The translations under genes and the position numbers were made by a program. The notes beneath the pieces were generated by a model, which searched no databases, was not told the origin of the DNA, and saw only the letters and a program-made list of their open reading frames with translations. Positions 1 through 7,878 of a DNA stretch of 51,894 nt are shown here, in pieces; within the stretch, counting starts at the first letter, position 1, and each line of letters begins with the position of its first letter. Source of the stretch: Segetibacter sp. (lineage in GTDB: Bacteria; Bacteroidota; Bacteroidia; Chitinophagales; Chitinophagaceae); NCBI GenBank assembly GCA_028288505.1, contig JAQBNN010000114.1, forward strand, positions 1 through 51,894, given 5' to 3'.

Positions 1-1
1 A

Positions 2-1207
2 ATAAATGAGCTGGCCTTCATTACTGAAGAGCCCGGTAGCCTTACCCGTACTTATGGTACCCGCGCCTTTATTAATGCAAGAGCAGTTGTTGCAGCATGG
101 ATGAAAGAACTGGGGCTTACAATTAGAATAGATAACATCGGCAATATAAGAGGACGATTACTAAGCAGGAAGCCAAACGCTAAAACCTTAGTTCTGGCAT
201 CTCATATAGATAGTGTCGTAAATGCAGGAAAGTTTGATGGTCCCCTCGGGATAGTGATGGCACTTGAAATGGTTGAAGCAGTATTGCCACTAAAAGATGA
301 GCTTCCTTTTAATATTGAAGTAATTGCTTTTTGTGATGAAGAAGGTGTACGTTTTCATAGCACCTACCTGGGAAGTAAAGCCGTTGCCGGTTCCTTTGAA
401 ACAGAGTTGTTAGACAAACAAGATAAAGATGGAGTTACACTTGCCGAAGTAATTAAACAACAAGGTGGTAATCCTGAAGCAATACAAGCTGATGCAATTC
501 CGCGTGAAGAATGGCTCGGCTATTTTGAAATACATATAGAACAAGGACCAGTACTGTTTGAAGCAAATGTTCCTGTTGCGCTTGTTACTACTATTGCAGG
601 TCAGCAGCGAATAATAATTCAATTCAAAGGTGTTGCTGGTCATGCAGGAACAGTTCCAATGGATATGCGGAAAGACGCTTTAGCATGTGCTGCAGCATTT
701 ATTCTCGAAGCAGAAGAATATGCAGGTACTCATAAAGAAAAAATTGTAGCAACAGTAGGAAGGCTTGAAATAATAAACGGAGCAAGCAATGTTATTCCCG
801 GCTTTGTTACCTGCACACTTGACCTTAGAAGCTCTGACGAAAGTGCCCTGTGCACTGCCTGTACTTACTTACAAAATGCGTTCAATCACATTTGCAATAG
901 TCGGGCACTTGAAGGACATTGGCAATTAGTACAACAGGCCAAACCTGTACAATGCCACGAGCAATTAAACAACTTGCTTAAGAACGCAATTGAAGAATCG
1001 GGAGTGCCGGTTATAAAACTTGTCAGCGGTGCTGGACACGATGCAGTACCTATTTCTTCGGTTGCTCCTGTTGCTATGTTATTTGTAAGATGCTTTCAAG
1101 GCATCAGTCACAACCCTCTTGAAGATGTAGAGTTGAAAGACATTGCAGCAGCACAACTTATCGCAGATAATTTTTTAAGAAACCTAATCAAAGAATATCA
1201 AACATAA
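2..1207 (+). CDS. allC: Allantoate amidohydrolase (M20 family), 5' end outside window
   Basis: Hydrolyses allantoate to ureidoglycine, CO2 and ammonia in purine/ureide breakdown. The reading frame is open from base 2, so the gene starts to the left of the window; 401 residues are visible, and family members are about 410, so only a short N-terminus is missing. The M20 metal-site motifs are in order: ASHIDSV (nt 197-217), FDGPLG (nt 233-250), the DEEG pair (nt 332-343), HIEQGP (nt 530-547) and SHNPLED near the C-terminus (nt 1109-1129). The N-terminal LTRTYGT segment is typical of allantoate/ureidoglycolate amidohydrolases rather than M20 peptidases. The next gene follows after 3 bp, so the two are surely co-transcribed. 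A ureidoglycolate or N-carbamoyl-amino-acid hydrolase is the main alternative, but the allE neighbour favours AllC. Confidence 0.88.
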   Translation: MNELAFITEEPGSLTRTYGTRAFINARAVVAAWMKELGLTIRIDNIGNIRGRLLSRKPNAKTLVLASHIDSVVNAGKFDGPLGIVMALEMVEAVLPLKDELPFNIEVIAFCDEEGVRFHSTYLGSKAVAGSFETELLDKQDKDGVTLAEVIKQQGGNPEAIQADAIPREEWLGYFEIHIEQGPVLFEANVPVALVTTIAGQQRIIIQFKGVAGHAGTVPMDMRKDALACAAAFILEAEEYAGTHKEKIVATVGRLEIINGASNVIPGFVTCTLDLRSSDESALCTACTYLQNAFNHICNSRALEGHWQLVQQAKPVQCHEQLNNLLKNAIEESGVPVIKLVSGAGHDAVPISSVAPVAMLFVRCFQGISHNPLEDVELKDIAAAQLIADNFLRNLIKEYQT

Positions 1208-1210
1208 CTA

Positions 1211-1957
1211 ATGGAGATATCAGCGTTAACCAGGTCTGTAGTAAAAAGAAACCATGCCGTAATAAGTCCTGATGGCTACATCAATAGCAACGTTCCTGGC
1301 TGGACAAACTGCACAGTCAACGTTATTATTAACGAACAAATGGGTGCTAACCTTTGCCAAACATTGATCAAGTTTAAAGAGAACGGGCAACTAACCGGTT
1401 CAACCAAATCTTCACAGGTATTTTTTTATATAGTTTGCGGAGGCTGCACCGCAACCGTTGCAGGCGAGACAAAGCCACTTGAAAAAGGCCAGTTCGTTTA
1501 CGTACCGGTTAACTGCGAGTATTTATTTAATGATGCCCCTGGCGGAACCGAAATACTTACATTTCACAAAGTATACGAACCCCTCGAGGGTTACCAAACT
1601 CCTTCTGTTCTTTTCGGTGATGCAGCCAATGTTCCAGGTCCATCTTATCTTAATGATGATGCACTTCGCTTGCAGGTGTTGCTGCCCGATGATCTTTCTT
1701 TCGACATGGCTGTAAATATTTTTACTTACGATCCCGGGGGGCATTTACCAATGGTTGAAACTCATATCATGGAGCACGGCCTTATGTACTTGCAGGGGCA
1801 GGGCGTGTACATGTTAGATCACGAGTGGTACCCAATAAAAAAAGGCGATTCAATTTGGATGGCGCCTTATTGCCAGCAGTGGTTTACCGCTATGGGTAAA
1901 GAACCAGCGGTGTACATTTATTATAAAAATGTAAACCGTTTTCCAACAATAGTGTAG
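1211..1957 (+). CDS. allE: (S)-ureidoglycine aminohydrolase (bicupin)
   Basis: Converts (S)-ureidoglycine, the product of AllC, to (S)-ureidoglycolate with release of ammonia. The 248-residue length and two-cupin layout fit the family. The C-terminal cupin carries the Mn-site pattern seen in characterised enzymes: E183, H185 and H189 in VETHIMEHG, and a Gln at 222/223 (CQQW). The N-terminal cupin (about residues 65-120) lacks a full metal-ligand set, as is usual. It starts 3 bp after the allC stop codon. The next gene of the pathway, uraD, lies 121 bp away with a copy of the window's intergenic repeat in between. Confidence 0.9.
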   Translation: MEISALTRSVVKRNHAVISPDGYINSNVPGWTNCTVNVIINEQMGANLCQTLIKFKENGQLTGSTKSSQVFFYIVCGGCTATVAGETKPLEKGQFVYVPVNCEYLFNDAPGGTEILTFHKVYEPLEGYQTPSVLFGDAANVPGPSYLNDDALRLQVLLPDDLSFDMAVNIFTYDPGGHLPMVETHIMEHGLMYLQGQGVYMLDHEWYPIKKGDSIWMAPYCQQWFTAMGKEPAVYIYYKNVNRFPTIV

Positions 1958-1997
1958 GAAGATATTCTACCAAGCAGAAGTACATAAATGTCACTTC

Positions 1998-2018
1998 CGT
2001 TGCGTCGCACTCTTGTAC
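1998..2018 (+). repeat. Intergenic dyad repeat, variant A, + orientation
   Basis: Core CGTTGCGTCGCAC followed by TCTTGTAC. It sits in the allE-uraD gap, 40 bp after the allE stop codon. This is the first of 21 copies in the window; see the finding on the family. Confidence 0.85.
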
Positions 2019-2078
2019 ATTTTACCAATACTCAACTAGTCACCGGTACCAATAAATCAACTAATACAATCAGGCATA

Positions 2079-2582
2079 ATGTCTTTGGTAGAACTAAACA
2101 ACCTTTCAGAACCGGCTTTAAAAGAGGAGCTGGCTAAATGTTGCGGCTCAAAAAATTGGGTGAATAAAATAGCCGCATCTTTTCCTTTTACCAACGTTGA
2201 CGAATTGTTTGCTAAAGCAGAACAAGCATGGTACGAATGCAGCGAGCAGGATTGGTTAGAAGCCTTCACGCATCATCCAAAAATTGGCGATGCTAATTCA
2301 TTAAAAGAAAAGTTCGCATCTACAAGTCACCTTGCTTCCACTGAACAAGCCGGTGTAAATTCTGCTTCAGATACTATTATTAGCGAGCTGGCTGAATACA
2401 ATAAAAAGTATGAAGAGAAGTTTGGCTACATCTTCATCGTATGTGCCACGGGAAAATCGGCTGGGGACATGTTGCACCTGCTAAAGCAGCGGTACAAAAA
2501 CGATCCAGCTACAGAGATTAAGATAGCAATGAAAGAACAAAACTACATTACTAAAATCAGATTGAAAAAGCTGTTAGCATGA
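2079..2582 (+). CDS. uraD: 2-oxo-4-hydroxy-4-carboxy-5-ureidoimidazoline (OHCU) decarboxylase
   Basis: Catalyses the last step of uric acid conversion to (S)-allantoin. The 167-residue protein has the family hallmarks: HHPKIGD at residues 65-71, which carries the catalytic His, then a C-terminal block FGYIFIVCATGK and an EQ...I...RLKKLL ending. The ATG at 2079 is the only sensible start. It overlaps uraH by 4 bp (ATGA), so the two are translationally coupled. With uraH it supplies allantoin; allE and allC take the pathway further. Confidence 0.92.
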   Translation: MSLVELNNLSEPALKEELAKCCGSKNWVNKIAASFPFTNVDELFAKAEQAWYECSEQDWLEAFTHHPKIGDANSLKEKFASTSHLASTEQAGVNSASDTIISELAEYNKKYEEKFGYIFIVCATGKSAGDMLHLLKQRYKNDPATEIKIAMKEQNYITKIRLKKLLA

Positions 2583-2917
2583 GTCAACTTACTACCCACA
2601 TACTTGATACTTCAAAGGGAAAACCAGCGGCTGGTGTTTCAATAATACTTTACCAGCAGAGTCTGGATGAATGGACAGAACTAGCAAGCGGCATAACCAA
2701 CGCCGATGGAAGAATACCAGACTTTCTTCCATCAGAAAGAAAAATGGAACACGGCATTTACAAAATGCGTTTTGAAACTAAAAGCTATTTCGATAAGCAA
2801 AGCTTACAAGCGTTCTACCCTTTTGTTGAAGTTGTTTTTGAAATAACATCCGCCGATCATTACCACGTGCCCTTGTTACTCAATCCCTTCGGATACTCAA
2901 CCTATCGGGGATCGTAA
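2579..2917 (+). CDS. uraH: 5-hydroxyisourate hydrolase (transthyretin-like)
   Basis: Opens 5-hydroxyisourate, the uricase product, to OHCU for UraD. At 112 residues it is a single transthyretin-like domain. The start LTTHILDT contains the conserved His, YHVPLLL the second conserved His, and the C-terminal YSTYRGS signature distinguishes the enzyme from true transthyretin. There is no signal peptide, so it is cytoplasmic. It is coupled to uraD by a 4-bp overlap. No uricase or allantoinase is visible; they may lie to the left. Confidence 0.93.
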   Translation: MSQLTTHILDTSKGKPAAGVSIILYQQSLDEWTELASGITNADGRIPDFLPSERKMEHGIYKMRFETKSYFDKQSLQAFYPFVEVVFEITSADHYHVPLLLNPFGYSTYRGS

Positions 2918-3029
2918 TTTTCGGCTGTCCCACATTGTACTTTCATCTAGCCCTTTCGTTTGCTGCACCAGGTACTGTTCTTCAAGAAAAAGCAGATACT
3001 TAATATGGTTGGCGAATTTAAAAATAACT

Positions 3030-3050
3030 GTACAAGAGTGCGACGCAACG
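3030..3050 (-). repeat. Intergenic dyad repeat, variant A, - orientation
   Basis: Reads GTACAAGAG-TGCGACGCAACG on the + strand and is followed by GGCTGCTTAATAG, the type-1 flank shared with several other copies. It lies between the convergent uraH and META-domain genes. With the 1998 copy it brackets uraD-uraH. Confidence 0.85.
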
Positions 3051-3097
3051 GCTGCTTAATAGTAGTACCATTGATCAGTACCAAAAAACTTCAACAA

Positions 3098-3125
3098 ATA
3101 AAAAAAGCCGGTGAAAATCACCGGC
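3098..3125 (-). terminator. Intrinsic terminator of the META-domain gene
   Basis: On the minus strand, perfect 8-bp arms GCCGGTGA/TCACCGGC (3107-3125, TTT loop) are followed by a T run (3098-3106). It is placed 25 bp past the stop codon of the minus-strand gene at 3150. Confidence 0.8.
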
Positions 3126-3149
3126 CTTGAGGATATGGATAGAGGAATA

Positions 3150-3953
3150 TTATGATTTACGGTTAAAAGCCAGTAACAAAGTAGAACCTTGTCTTAACTC
3201 AAGCCTGTCGCCGTTAATTGTATAATTGTCAACTTTCTTCATTGCATCTAAAAATGCAGTTTCGTTGTATTCGTTACAAGCCATTTTACTGGTAGCGATA
3301 CGCTTGTTAAACTGGAGATCATTACCGCCAAAGTTGAAGCTTCCACTCATAGTGTTGCAACCAGTGTTGCCTGTAAATACTTTAGCTGTTGGTTTAAAAG
3401 TAATTTGTGGAATACGCTGCCAGTAACGGAAACCTTCTGGTTGTGCTGTAGCAGTATCGGTCATCGTTGTTGCACTAGTCGATCCGTTTAAACCTGCTGA
3501 AAAAGATTGATCGCCAGTCTTTGCTGTTTGGCCAGTTGCTGGTTTTGCATTTTTATCGTCTTTCTTCCACGCCATTGCTTTTTTATGCAGAGCCTTTTTA
3601 TCAGCAGCAGCCGACATAGAAGTTTGTGTTTGTGTAGAATCTACTGTAGTAGCAGACAAGGCAGTGTCTTGCGGATACCATGCTTGTGTTTGAGACCAGC
3701 TACCGTCTGCAGCCACCATACCTTCTAGGGTCCAACTGCCATTAAGAGTGGTATCGGTGCTTGCACGGTAACCAAAATCTTTTACTGAATTAGTTGTGTT
3801 ATACTTTGCTGTAGAAGCTTTTGCTGTATCACCACCGTTGTATACAGTTACATTAGATACACCGGGCCCTGCAGGCGGCGTTGCGATTCTTTTAGAGCTG
3901 CTGCAGTACGCGAATAAAGCGGTCAAGGGGAGTACGAATATTATCTTTTTCAT
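3150..3953 (-). CDS. META-domain (HslJ-like) secreted protein with internal low-complexity insert
   Basis: I chose the ATG at 3953 because MKKIIFVLPLTALFAYCSSSK is a signal sequence; the upstream in-frame ATG adds 13 non-signal residues. The Cys after FAY could be lipidated, but Tyr just before it is atypical, so lipoprotein status is uncertain. The C-terminal part (GNTGCNTMSGSF... to LLLAFNRK) is a META domain, seen in HslJ and other envelope-stress proteins. Its first strands (LNGSWTLEG) lie about 110 residues earlier, separated by a Thr/Ala/Lys/Gln-rich stretch. The exact function is unknown. It is a single gene with its own terminator, convergent with uraH. Confidence 0.75.
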   Translation of the reverse strand: MKKIIFVLPLTALFAYCSSSKRIATPPAGPGVSNVTVYNGGDTAKASTAKYNTTNSVKDFGYRASTDTTLNGSWTLEGMVAADGSWSQTQAWYPQDTALSATTVDSTQTQTSMSAAADKKALHKKAMAWKKDDKNAKPATGQTAKTGDQSFSAGLNGSTSATTMTDTATAQPEGFRYWQRIPQITFKPTAKVFTGNTGCNTMSGSFNFGGNDLQFNKRIATSKMACNEYNETAFLDAMKKVDNYTINGDRLELRQGSTLLLAFNRKS

Positions 3954-4099
3954 ATCGAGAAGTAGTTTTGTTTGGCAAAAACCCATAACCATGCCAAAAT
4001 CTTTTATTAACCTCTTTTTATGTTATTTTTAGAATTGTAAGTTGAAAATCATGCAGCTTATATGGCACAGAATTTTTACTTGTTACAAAAACATAATTT

Positions 4100-4264
4100 A
4101 TGAGTAACACTAATAACAACGCCGACAACAAAGAACCAAAAACTTCCATAGAGCAGGAAGAGAAGCACCAGCAGGACGTAACAAAGCCTGTAACAACAAC
4201 GGCTACTAATAACGATACGGATGAACTTGTTGAACAACAAGGCTCTCTTAAGAATTCTAAATAA
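4100..4264 (+). CDS. Small acidic hydrophilic protein of unknown function (54 aa)
   Basis: An ATG at 4100 opens a 54-codon frame ending TAA at 4262-4264. The product is rich in Asn, Thr, Glu, Gln and Lys, has no Cys, Trp or Phe, and no membrane segment, so it is probably disordered. Support for a real gene is positional: it fills the gap between divergent neighbours and is followed within 25 bp by a clean intrinsic terminator. I recognise no family. Confidence 0.55.
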   Translation: MSNTNNNADNKEPKTSIEQEEKHQQDVTKPVTTTATNNDTDELVEQQGSLKNSK

Positions 4265-4285
4265 TAGTTTGTTTCAATAACAAAG

Positions 4286-4317
4286 ACAGCCGCACCTTTG
4301 GGTCGGCTGTTTAATTT
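4286..4317 (+). terminator. Intrinsic terminator after the 54-aa gene
   Basis: Arms ACAGCCG (4286-4292) and CGGCTGT (4304-4310) are followed by TTTAATTTT. It separates the small gene from the PAP2 phosphatase that starts at 4335. Confidence 0.75.
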
Positions 4318-4334
4318 TACTTAAAGCGTACAGG

Positions 4335-5048
4335 ATGTTAAGAAGGGTGAGGCATGGCATAAAGAAAGCGTGGGCAACGGTAGCATTAATATCTGTTGAA
4401 CTTATAATTGTAACGGGCGGATTCTTCATAGCCCTTACCGGATTTGTGTACCTGGCGAGAATGGTGTTCTGGAAAAAGCGCGAAACCTTAGATCAGAAAG
4501 TATTTGGCGTACTCGAAAATCATGTTACTGATGTGAACACCGGCATCATGAACTTTTTCACCATCTTAGGTACACACACCTTTCTTATACCCGCTAACCT
4601 GCTGCTGATTGCTTATTTTCTTTTTATACGAAAGCACAGGTGGTACTCCATTAAAATTCCTGTTATCTCTATAAGCAGTTTGCTGCTTATGTTCCTTCTA
4701 AAACAAATTTTTCATAGGCAGCGGCCTTTAGTGCCACTGCTCGAGCCAGCAAGAGGAATGAGTTTTCCTAGTGGCCATGCTCTTAATAGTATGGTATTTT
4801 ATGGCCTGCTTATTTACATTATTCACAAAAATATCGAGAACAATGCCACAAGAAAAACATTGATTTTATGTTTGCTGCTGCTCATATTTTTAATAGGTGC
4901 AAGCCGTGTTTATTTACGGGTCCATTATGCCAGCGATGTTTTGGCAGGCTTCTCAATGGGCCTTATCTGGCTGATACTTTCTGTACACGTACTTAACAAA
5001 ATGGAGCGCTTCAGTAAAAAAGAAATCGACCTTGTAGTGGAGAAGTAG
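4335..5048 (+). CDS. PAP2-family membrane phosphatase
   Basis: An integral-membrane acid phosphatase of the PAP2 superfamily; likely substrates are lipid phosphates such as undecaprenyl diphosphate, phosphatidate or phosphatidylglycerophosphate. The three catalytic motifs are intact in 237 residues: K123...RP130-131 (KQIFHRQRP), PSGH at 145-148, and SR190-191...H197...D201 (SRVYLRVHYASD). About five to six hydrophobic segments surround them (near 15-42, 72-97, 106-124, 150-163, 176-190, 203-222). Which lipid it acts on cannot be told from the sequence. Confidence 0.88.
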   Translation: MLRRVRHGIKKAWATVALISVELIIVTGGFFIALTGFVYLARMVFWKKRETLDQKVFGVLENHVTDVNTGIMNFFTILGTHTFLIPANLLLIAYFLFIRKHRWYSIKIPVISISSLLLMFLLKQIFHRQRPLVPLLEPARGMSFPSGHALNSMVFYGLLIYIIHKNIENNATRKTLILCLLLLIFLIGASRVYLRVHYASDVLAGFSMGLIWLILSVHVLNKMERFSKKEIDLVVEK

Positions 5049-5089
5049 TTTTGGGTTGTTGTCCAGGCTTCATACTTACTATTAAACAT

Positions 5090-5110
5090 CGTTGCGTCGC
5101 ACTCTTGTAC
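5090..5110 (+). repeat. Intergenic dyad repeat, variant A, + orientation
   Basis: An exact match to the 1998 core, preceded by the type-1 flank CTATTAAACAT. It lies between the PAP2 and M23 genes. Confidence 0.85.
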
Positions 5111-5206
5111 AGTGAGTTCTTTGCGCTGCTTAAGGTTCACAGGTTAAACAATTCCTTTAATGTTACTGGCGCAGATTTTGAAATTTTACAGGCATAAAAG
5201 TGGTGT

Positions 5207-6529
5207 ATGAAAAGTTTGGTAGCAGTAGCATTTGCAGTGTCTTTGTTCTCTTGCACAACCTCTGGTCCTTCAGGAATATTTGGCAAACGAAGTCCGCATG
5301 AACTATATGGCGATAAAATAAAACAAGCCGGGCTGCAACAAACTGCACTGGGCTCAAAATGGTTCGATGCGGCCAATAAAAGTTTGACCACTCCTTTAAA
5401 TGTAAGCCTGCCTTATAGTGAAACTGGTTACTTCCCGGCAGAAAACCCGAAAGCAGTGGGCCTGAGGTTTTCAGCAAAGCGTGGTGAAAAATTGAACATA
5501 CAACTATCCAAAAATCCGACAACCGGCTTTTCTGTTTATGTTGATCTTTGGGAACCTTCAGTTACTTCAACAACCGAGACACCTAAGCTTTTAACTTCAG
5601 CTGACAGTACAAAGCCGTCACTTGAGTACGAAGTAAAAAAGGATGGAAATTTTATACTGCGGTTACAGCCCGAGCTTTTAAAAAGCGGCGACTATACTTT
5701 ATCAATTACAACAGGTCCTTCACTTGCTTTCCCGGTAACGCCAAAAGTAAAAAGCAATGTAGGTAGTTTTTGGGGAGTAGATAGAGACGGTGGTGCAAGA
5801 AGACACGAGGGCATCGATATTTTTGCTCCCAAAAGAACGCCACTAGTTTCGGCGGCAGACGGCGTTGTAACCCGGGTAAATGAAACAGCAATTGGCGGTA
5901 AAGTCGTTTGGCTTAATCCTGATGGGAGAGATTACTCTTTATACTATGCGCACTTAGATGAACAACTTGTACAAGCAGGTCAAAGAATTAAGGAAGGCGA
6001 GACCGTTGGATTAATGGGTAATACAGGTAACGCAAAAAGCACCAGCCCGCATTTGCATTTTGGTATTTATGCAGTGGGCGGCGCAGTAGATCCATTACCA
6101 TTTGTCAACGTGAATGTAAAAGAACCAGATAGAATAGTTGTTCCAATATCAACCATAAATAAAATGGCGAGGGTAACAAGTTCGGCAAAATTATATGATC
6201 ACCCTTCATCAAATGGAATGTTGGTAACGACCTTAGAACCAAGCTCACTTGTACAAGTTGAGGCTGCAACTTCTAACTGGTACAAAGTAGCACTGCCTGA
6301 TGGTACGGTCGGATACGTTGCAGGATCACAAGTCGCTTTATTAAGCAAGCCAATAAGAAGCATCACTGCAAATACCAACCTTGCACTCTTAGATCAACCA
6401 TCAATTAATGCTCCTAAAAAAGCAATTCTTGCTAACGGTAAATCGGTACAAGTACTTGCTGCTTATAAAGACTTTTATTATGTAAGCAGCCAGGATAATG
6501 AGGGATGGATTAGTAAGGGAGCATTATAG
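5207..6529 (+). CDS. M23 metallopeptidase lipoprotein with C-terminal SH3-like domains
   Basis: A probable peptidoglycan endopeptidase at the cell surface or periplasm. The first 16 residues are a lipoprotein signal ending at Cys16 (SLFSC). After an N-terminal beta-rich region (about 60-170) the LytM/M23 domain carries H200 and D204 (HEGID) and the HLH triad at 282-284, so the zinc site is complete. Two SH3-like segments follow (about 305-375 and 385-440, the second ending GWISKGAL), which usually bind the cell wall. The stop codon is 10 bp from the stop codon of the convergent nucleoid-protein gene. Confidence 0.9.
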   Translation: MKSLVAVAFAVSLFSCTTSGPSGIFGKRSPHELYGDKIKQAGLQQTALGSKWFDAANKSLTTPLNVSLPYSETGYFPAENPKAVGLRFSAKRGEKLNIQLSKNPTTGFSVYVDLWEPSVTSTTETPKLLTSADSTKPSLEYEVKKDGNFILRLQPELLKSGDYTLSITTGPSLAFPVTPKVKSNVGSFWGVDRDGGARRHEGIDIFAPKRTPLVSAADGVVTRVNETAIGGKVVWLNPDGRDYSLYYAHLDEQLVQAGQRIKEGETVGLMGNTGNAKSTSPHLHFGIYAVGGAVDPLPFVNVNVKEPDRIVVPISTINKMARVTSSAKLYDHPSSNGMLVTTLEPSSLVQVEAATSNWYKVALPDGTVGYVAGSQVALLSKPIRSITANTNLALLDQPSINAPKKAILANGKSVQVLAAYKDFYYVSSQDNEGWISKGAL

Positions 6530-6539
6530 ATTTTCGTCC

Positions 6540-7586
6540 TTAACTCTCCTCTTCAAAATAGAGCTTGTAATAATGCTTGCCCGTTAGTTCATCATAGCCC
6601 TTCTCAATAAGATCGCGACGGCCGTGAATGTAGACGTGGAAATTTTTATCAAGTTTTAGAATACTCTTGAAGGTTTTTGCTTGCTTCTTAACTGCAGAAA
6701 GGTGAATATCAAACTCATCATCCATCGCAAAGTTTTTTGAAGACTCGAAGTTCTTTTTGTATTCCATAAAAGTATCAACCACGTCGGGATGATGGATGAC
6801 TTCTTCAGCAAACTCCTGCAGGTTGAATTGATCTTTTGTTTTGAAGTAATCCATTGACTTGTTCAACAAATCGATCTGGTCGCTTTTCGAAACTTCAAAC
6901 TTATCTGCATATTCATTTTGCACAAACAGCTTGCACATCCCTAATAGTTTATCAGTATTGTGGTAACTATCAGCATAAGGTTCTACCTGTAAAAAGTCTT
7001 TTACCCAATAAGCTGCGTCGTTTTGTTTATTGGTATTATCAACTACACAAACCGTATAACCTTCTTGCTTATTATTTTGAAAGATGAGGCAACCTTTATC
7101 AAGCTTGTTTATATTGATACCTTCTTCGTGTATAACCTCAAGACTAGTACCGTGAGGGAAAACTTTTAGGAAGGTTTCTTTCGTTTCTGATTTAAAAATG
7201 CCGATAGCTCTTTTGTATTCACTTCCAAAAGGCACTTCATCAAATAAGGCAAGGTACATCTCACCTTCCTTCACTTTTACGTGTGTGCTTTTGCTGTAAA
7301 GGAATTGTGCAAGCAAAGCAGAGGTTGGAACAAATGATTTAGGCTCTTCAAAAATCTTAGTCACATAAGTATACACTTCGTTCAGGTTTACATCGCTTAG
7401 GTGAGTAAAGTGGTAGTGTTCACTTTCGTTAAACGGAGATAGGAAATATTTGGTGAGCATCCCCTGCACTATATCATCGTTTAACGTAAGGGCGTTCTGA
7501 GAGAGCTTTAATTCTTCTGTCCTTGTTGGGTTTCCTATTTTATGAACGATCACTTCTTTAAGTTGCACACTGTCTATTCCTGTCAT
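6540..7586 (-). CDS. Nucleoid-associated protein, NdpA/YejK (NA37) family
   Basis: The 348-residue cytoplasmic protein matches the 37-kDa nucleoid-associated family in length and in blocks such as EVIVHKIGNP at the N-terminus, FEEPKSFVPTSALLAQFLY in the middle and FNLQEFAEEVI further on. The family binds the nucleoid, but its biochemical role is poorly known. It is transcribed alone, divergent from the transketolase genes. Confidence 0.82.
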   Translation of the reverse strand: MTGIDSVQLKEVIVHKIGNPTRTEELKLSQNALTLNDDIVQGMLTKYFLSPFNESEHYHFTHLSDVNLNEVYTYVTKIFEEPKSFVPTSALLAQFLYSKSTHVKVKEGEMYLALFDEVPFGSEYKRAIGIFKSETKETFLKVFPHGTSLEVIHEEGININKLDKGCLIFQNNKQEGYTVCVVDNTNKQNDAAYWVKDFLQVEPYADSYHNTDKLLGMCKLFVQNEYADKFEVSKSDQIDLLNKSMDYFKTKDQFNLQEFAEEVIHHPDVVDTFMEYKKNFESSKNFAMDDEFDIHLSAVKKQAKTFKSILKLDKNFHVYIHGRRDLIEKGYDELTGKHYYKLYFEEES

Positions 7587-7619
7587 GCGGCGAAGATAAT
7601 GAGCAATCTTTTTAGTATG

Positions 7620-7702
7620 AACCGCAGAGCCATAACAATACGGAGAAGCAGAAACACAGAGACATTCCTCTGCGTACTCTGTGCCTCTCTGTCTCCGGGG
7701 TT
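7620..7702. repeat. AACCGCAGAG...CTCTGTG-type palindromic intergenic repeat
   Basis: An imperfect inverted repeat with nested arms: CGGAGA/TCTCCG (7641-7646, 7692-7697) and CACAGAG/CTCTGTG (7655-7661, 7677-7683), with outer ends AACC and GGTT. This style of CACAGAG/CTCTGTG...GGTT palindrome is common between genes in Bacteroidota. It sits in the ndpA-transketolase gap. Confidence 0.65.
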
Positions 7703-7727
7703 AAAAAAGCAGAATAGAATTGTTGCC

Positions 7728-7748
7728 GTACAAGTGAGTGACACAACG
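7728..7748 (-). repeat. Intergenic dyad repeat, variant B, - orientation
   Basis: Reads GTACAAGTGAG-TGACACAACG, the GTG-T-CAC form of the dyad, followed by ATGCTTAATAG (type-1 flank). It lies upstream of the transketolase genes. Confidence 0.82.
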
Positions 7749-7878
7749 ATGCTTAATAGACAAACACATGCTGGAAAACAAAGACAACACGTGCAATAAT
7801 CTTACTTAATTATGAATTGTTGTATTGAGAAAAGTCACAGATATTTGCTGTCCCTCTATTTACTACAAAATTAAAATT

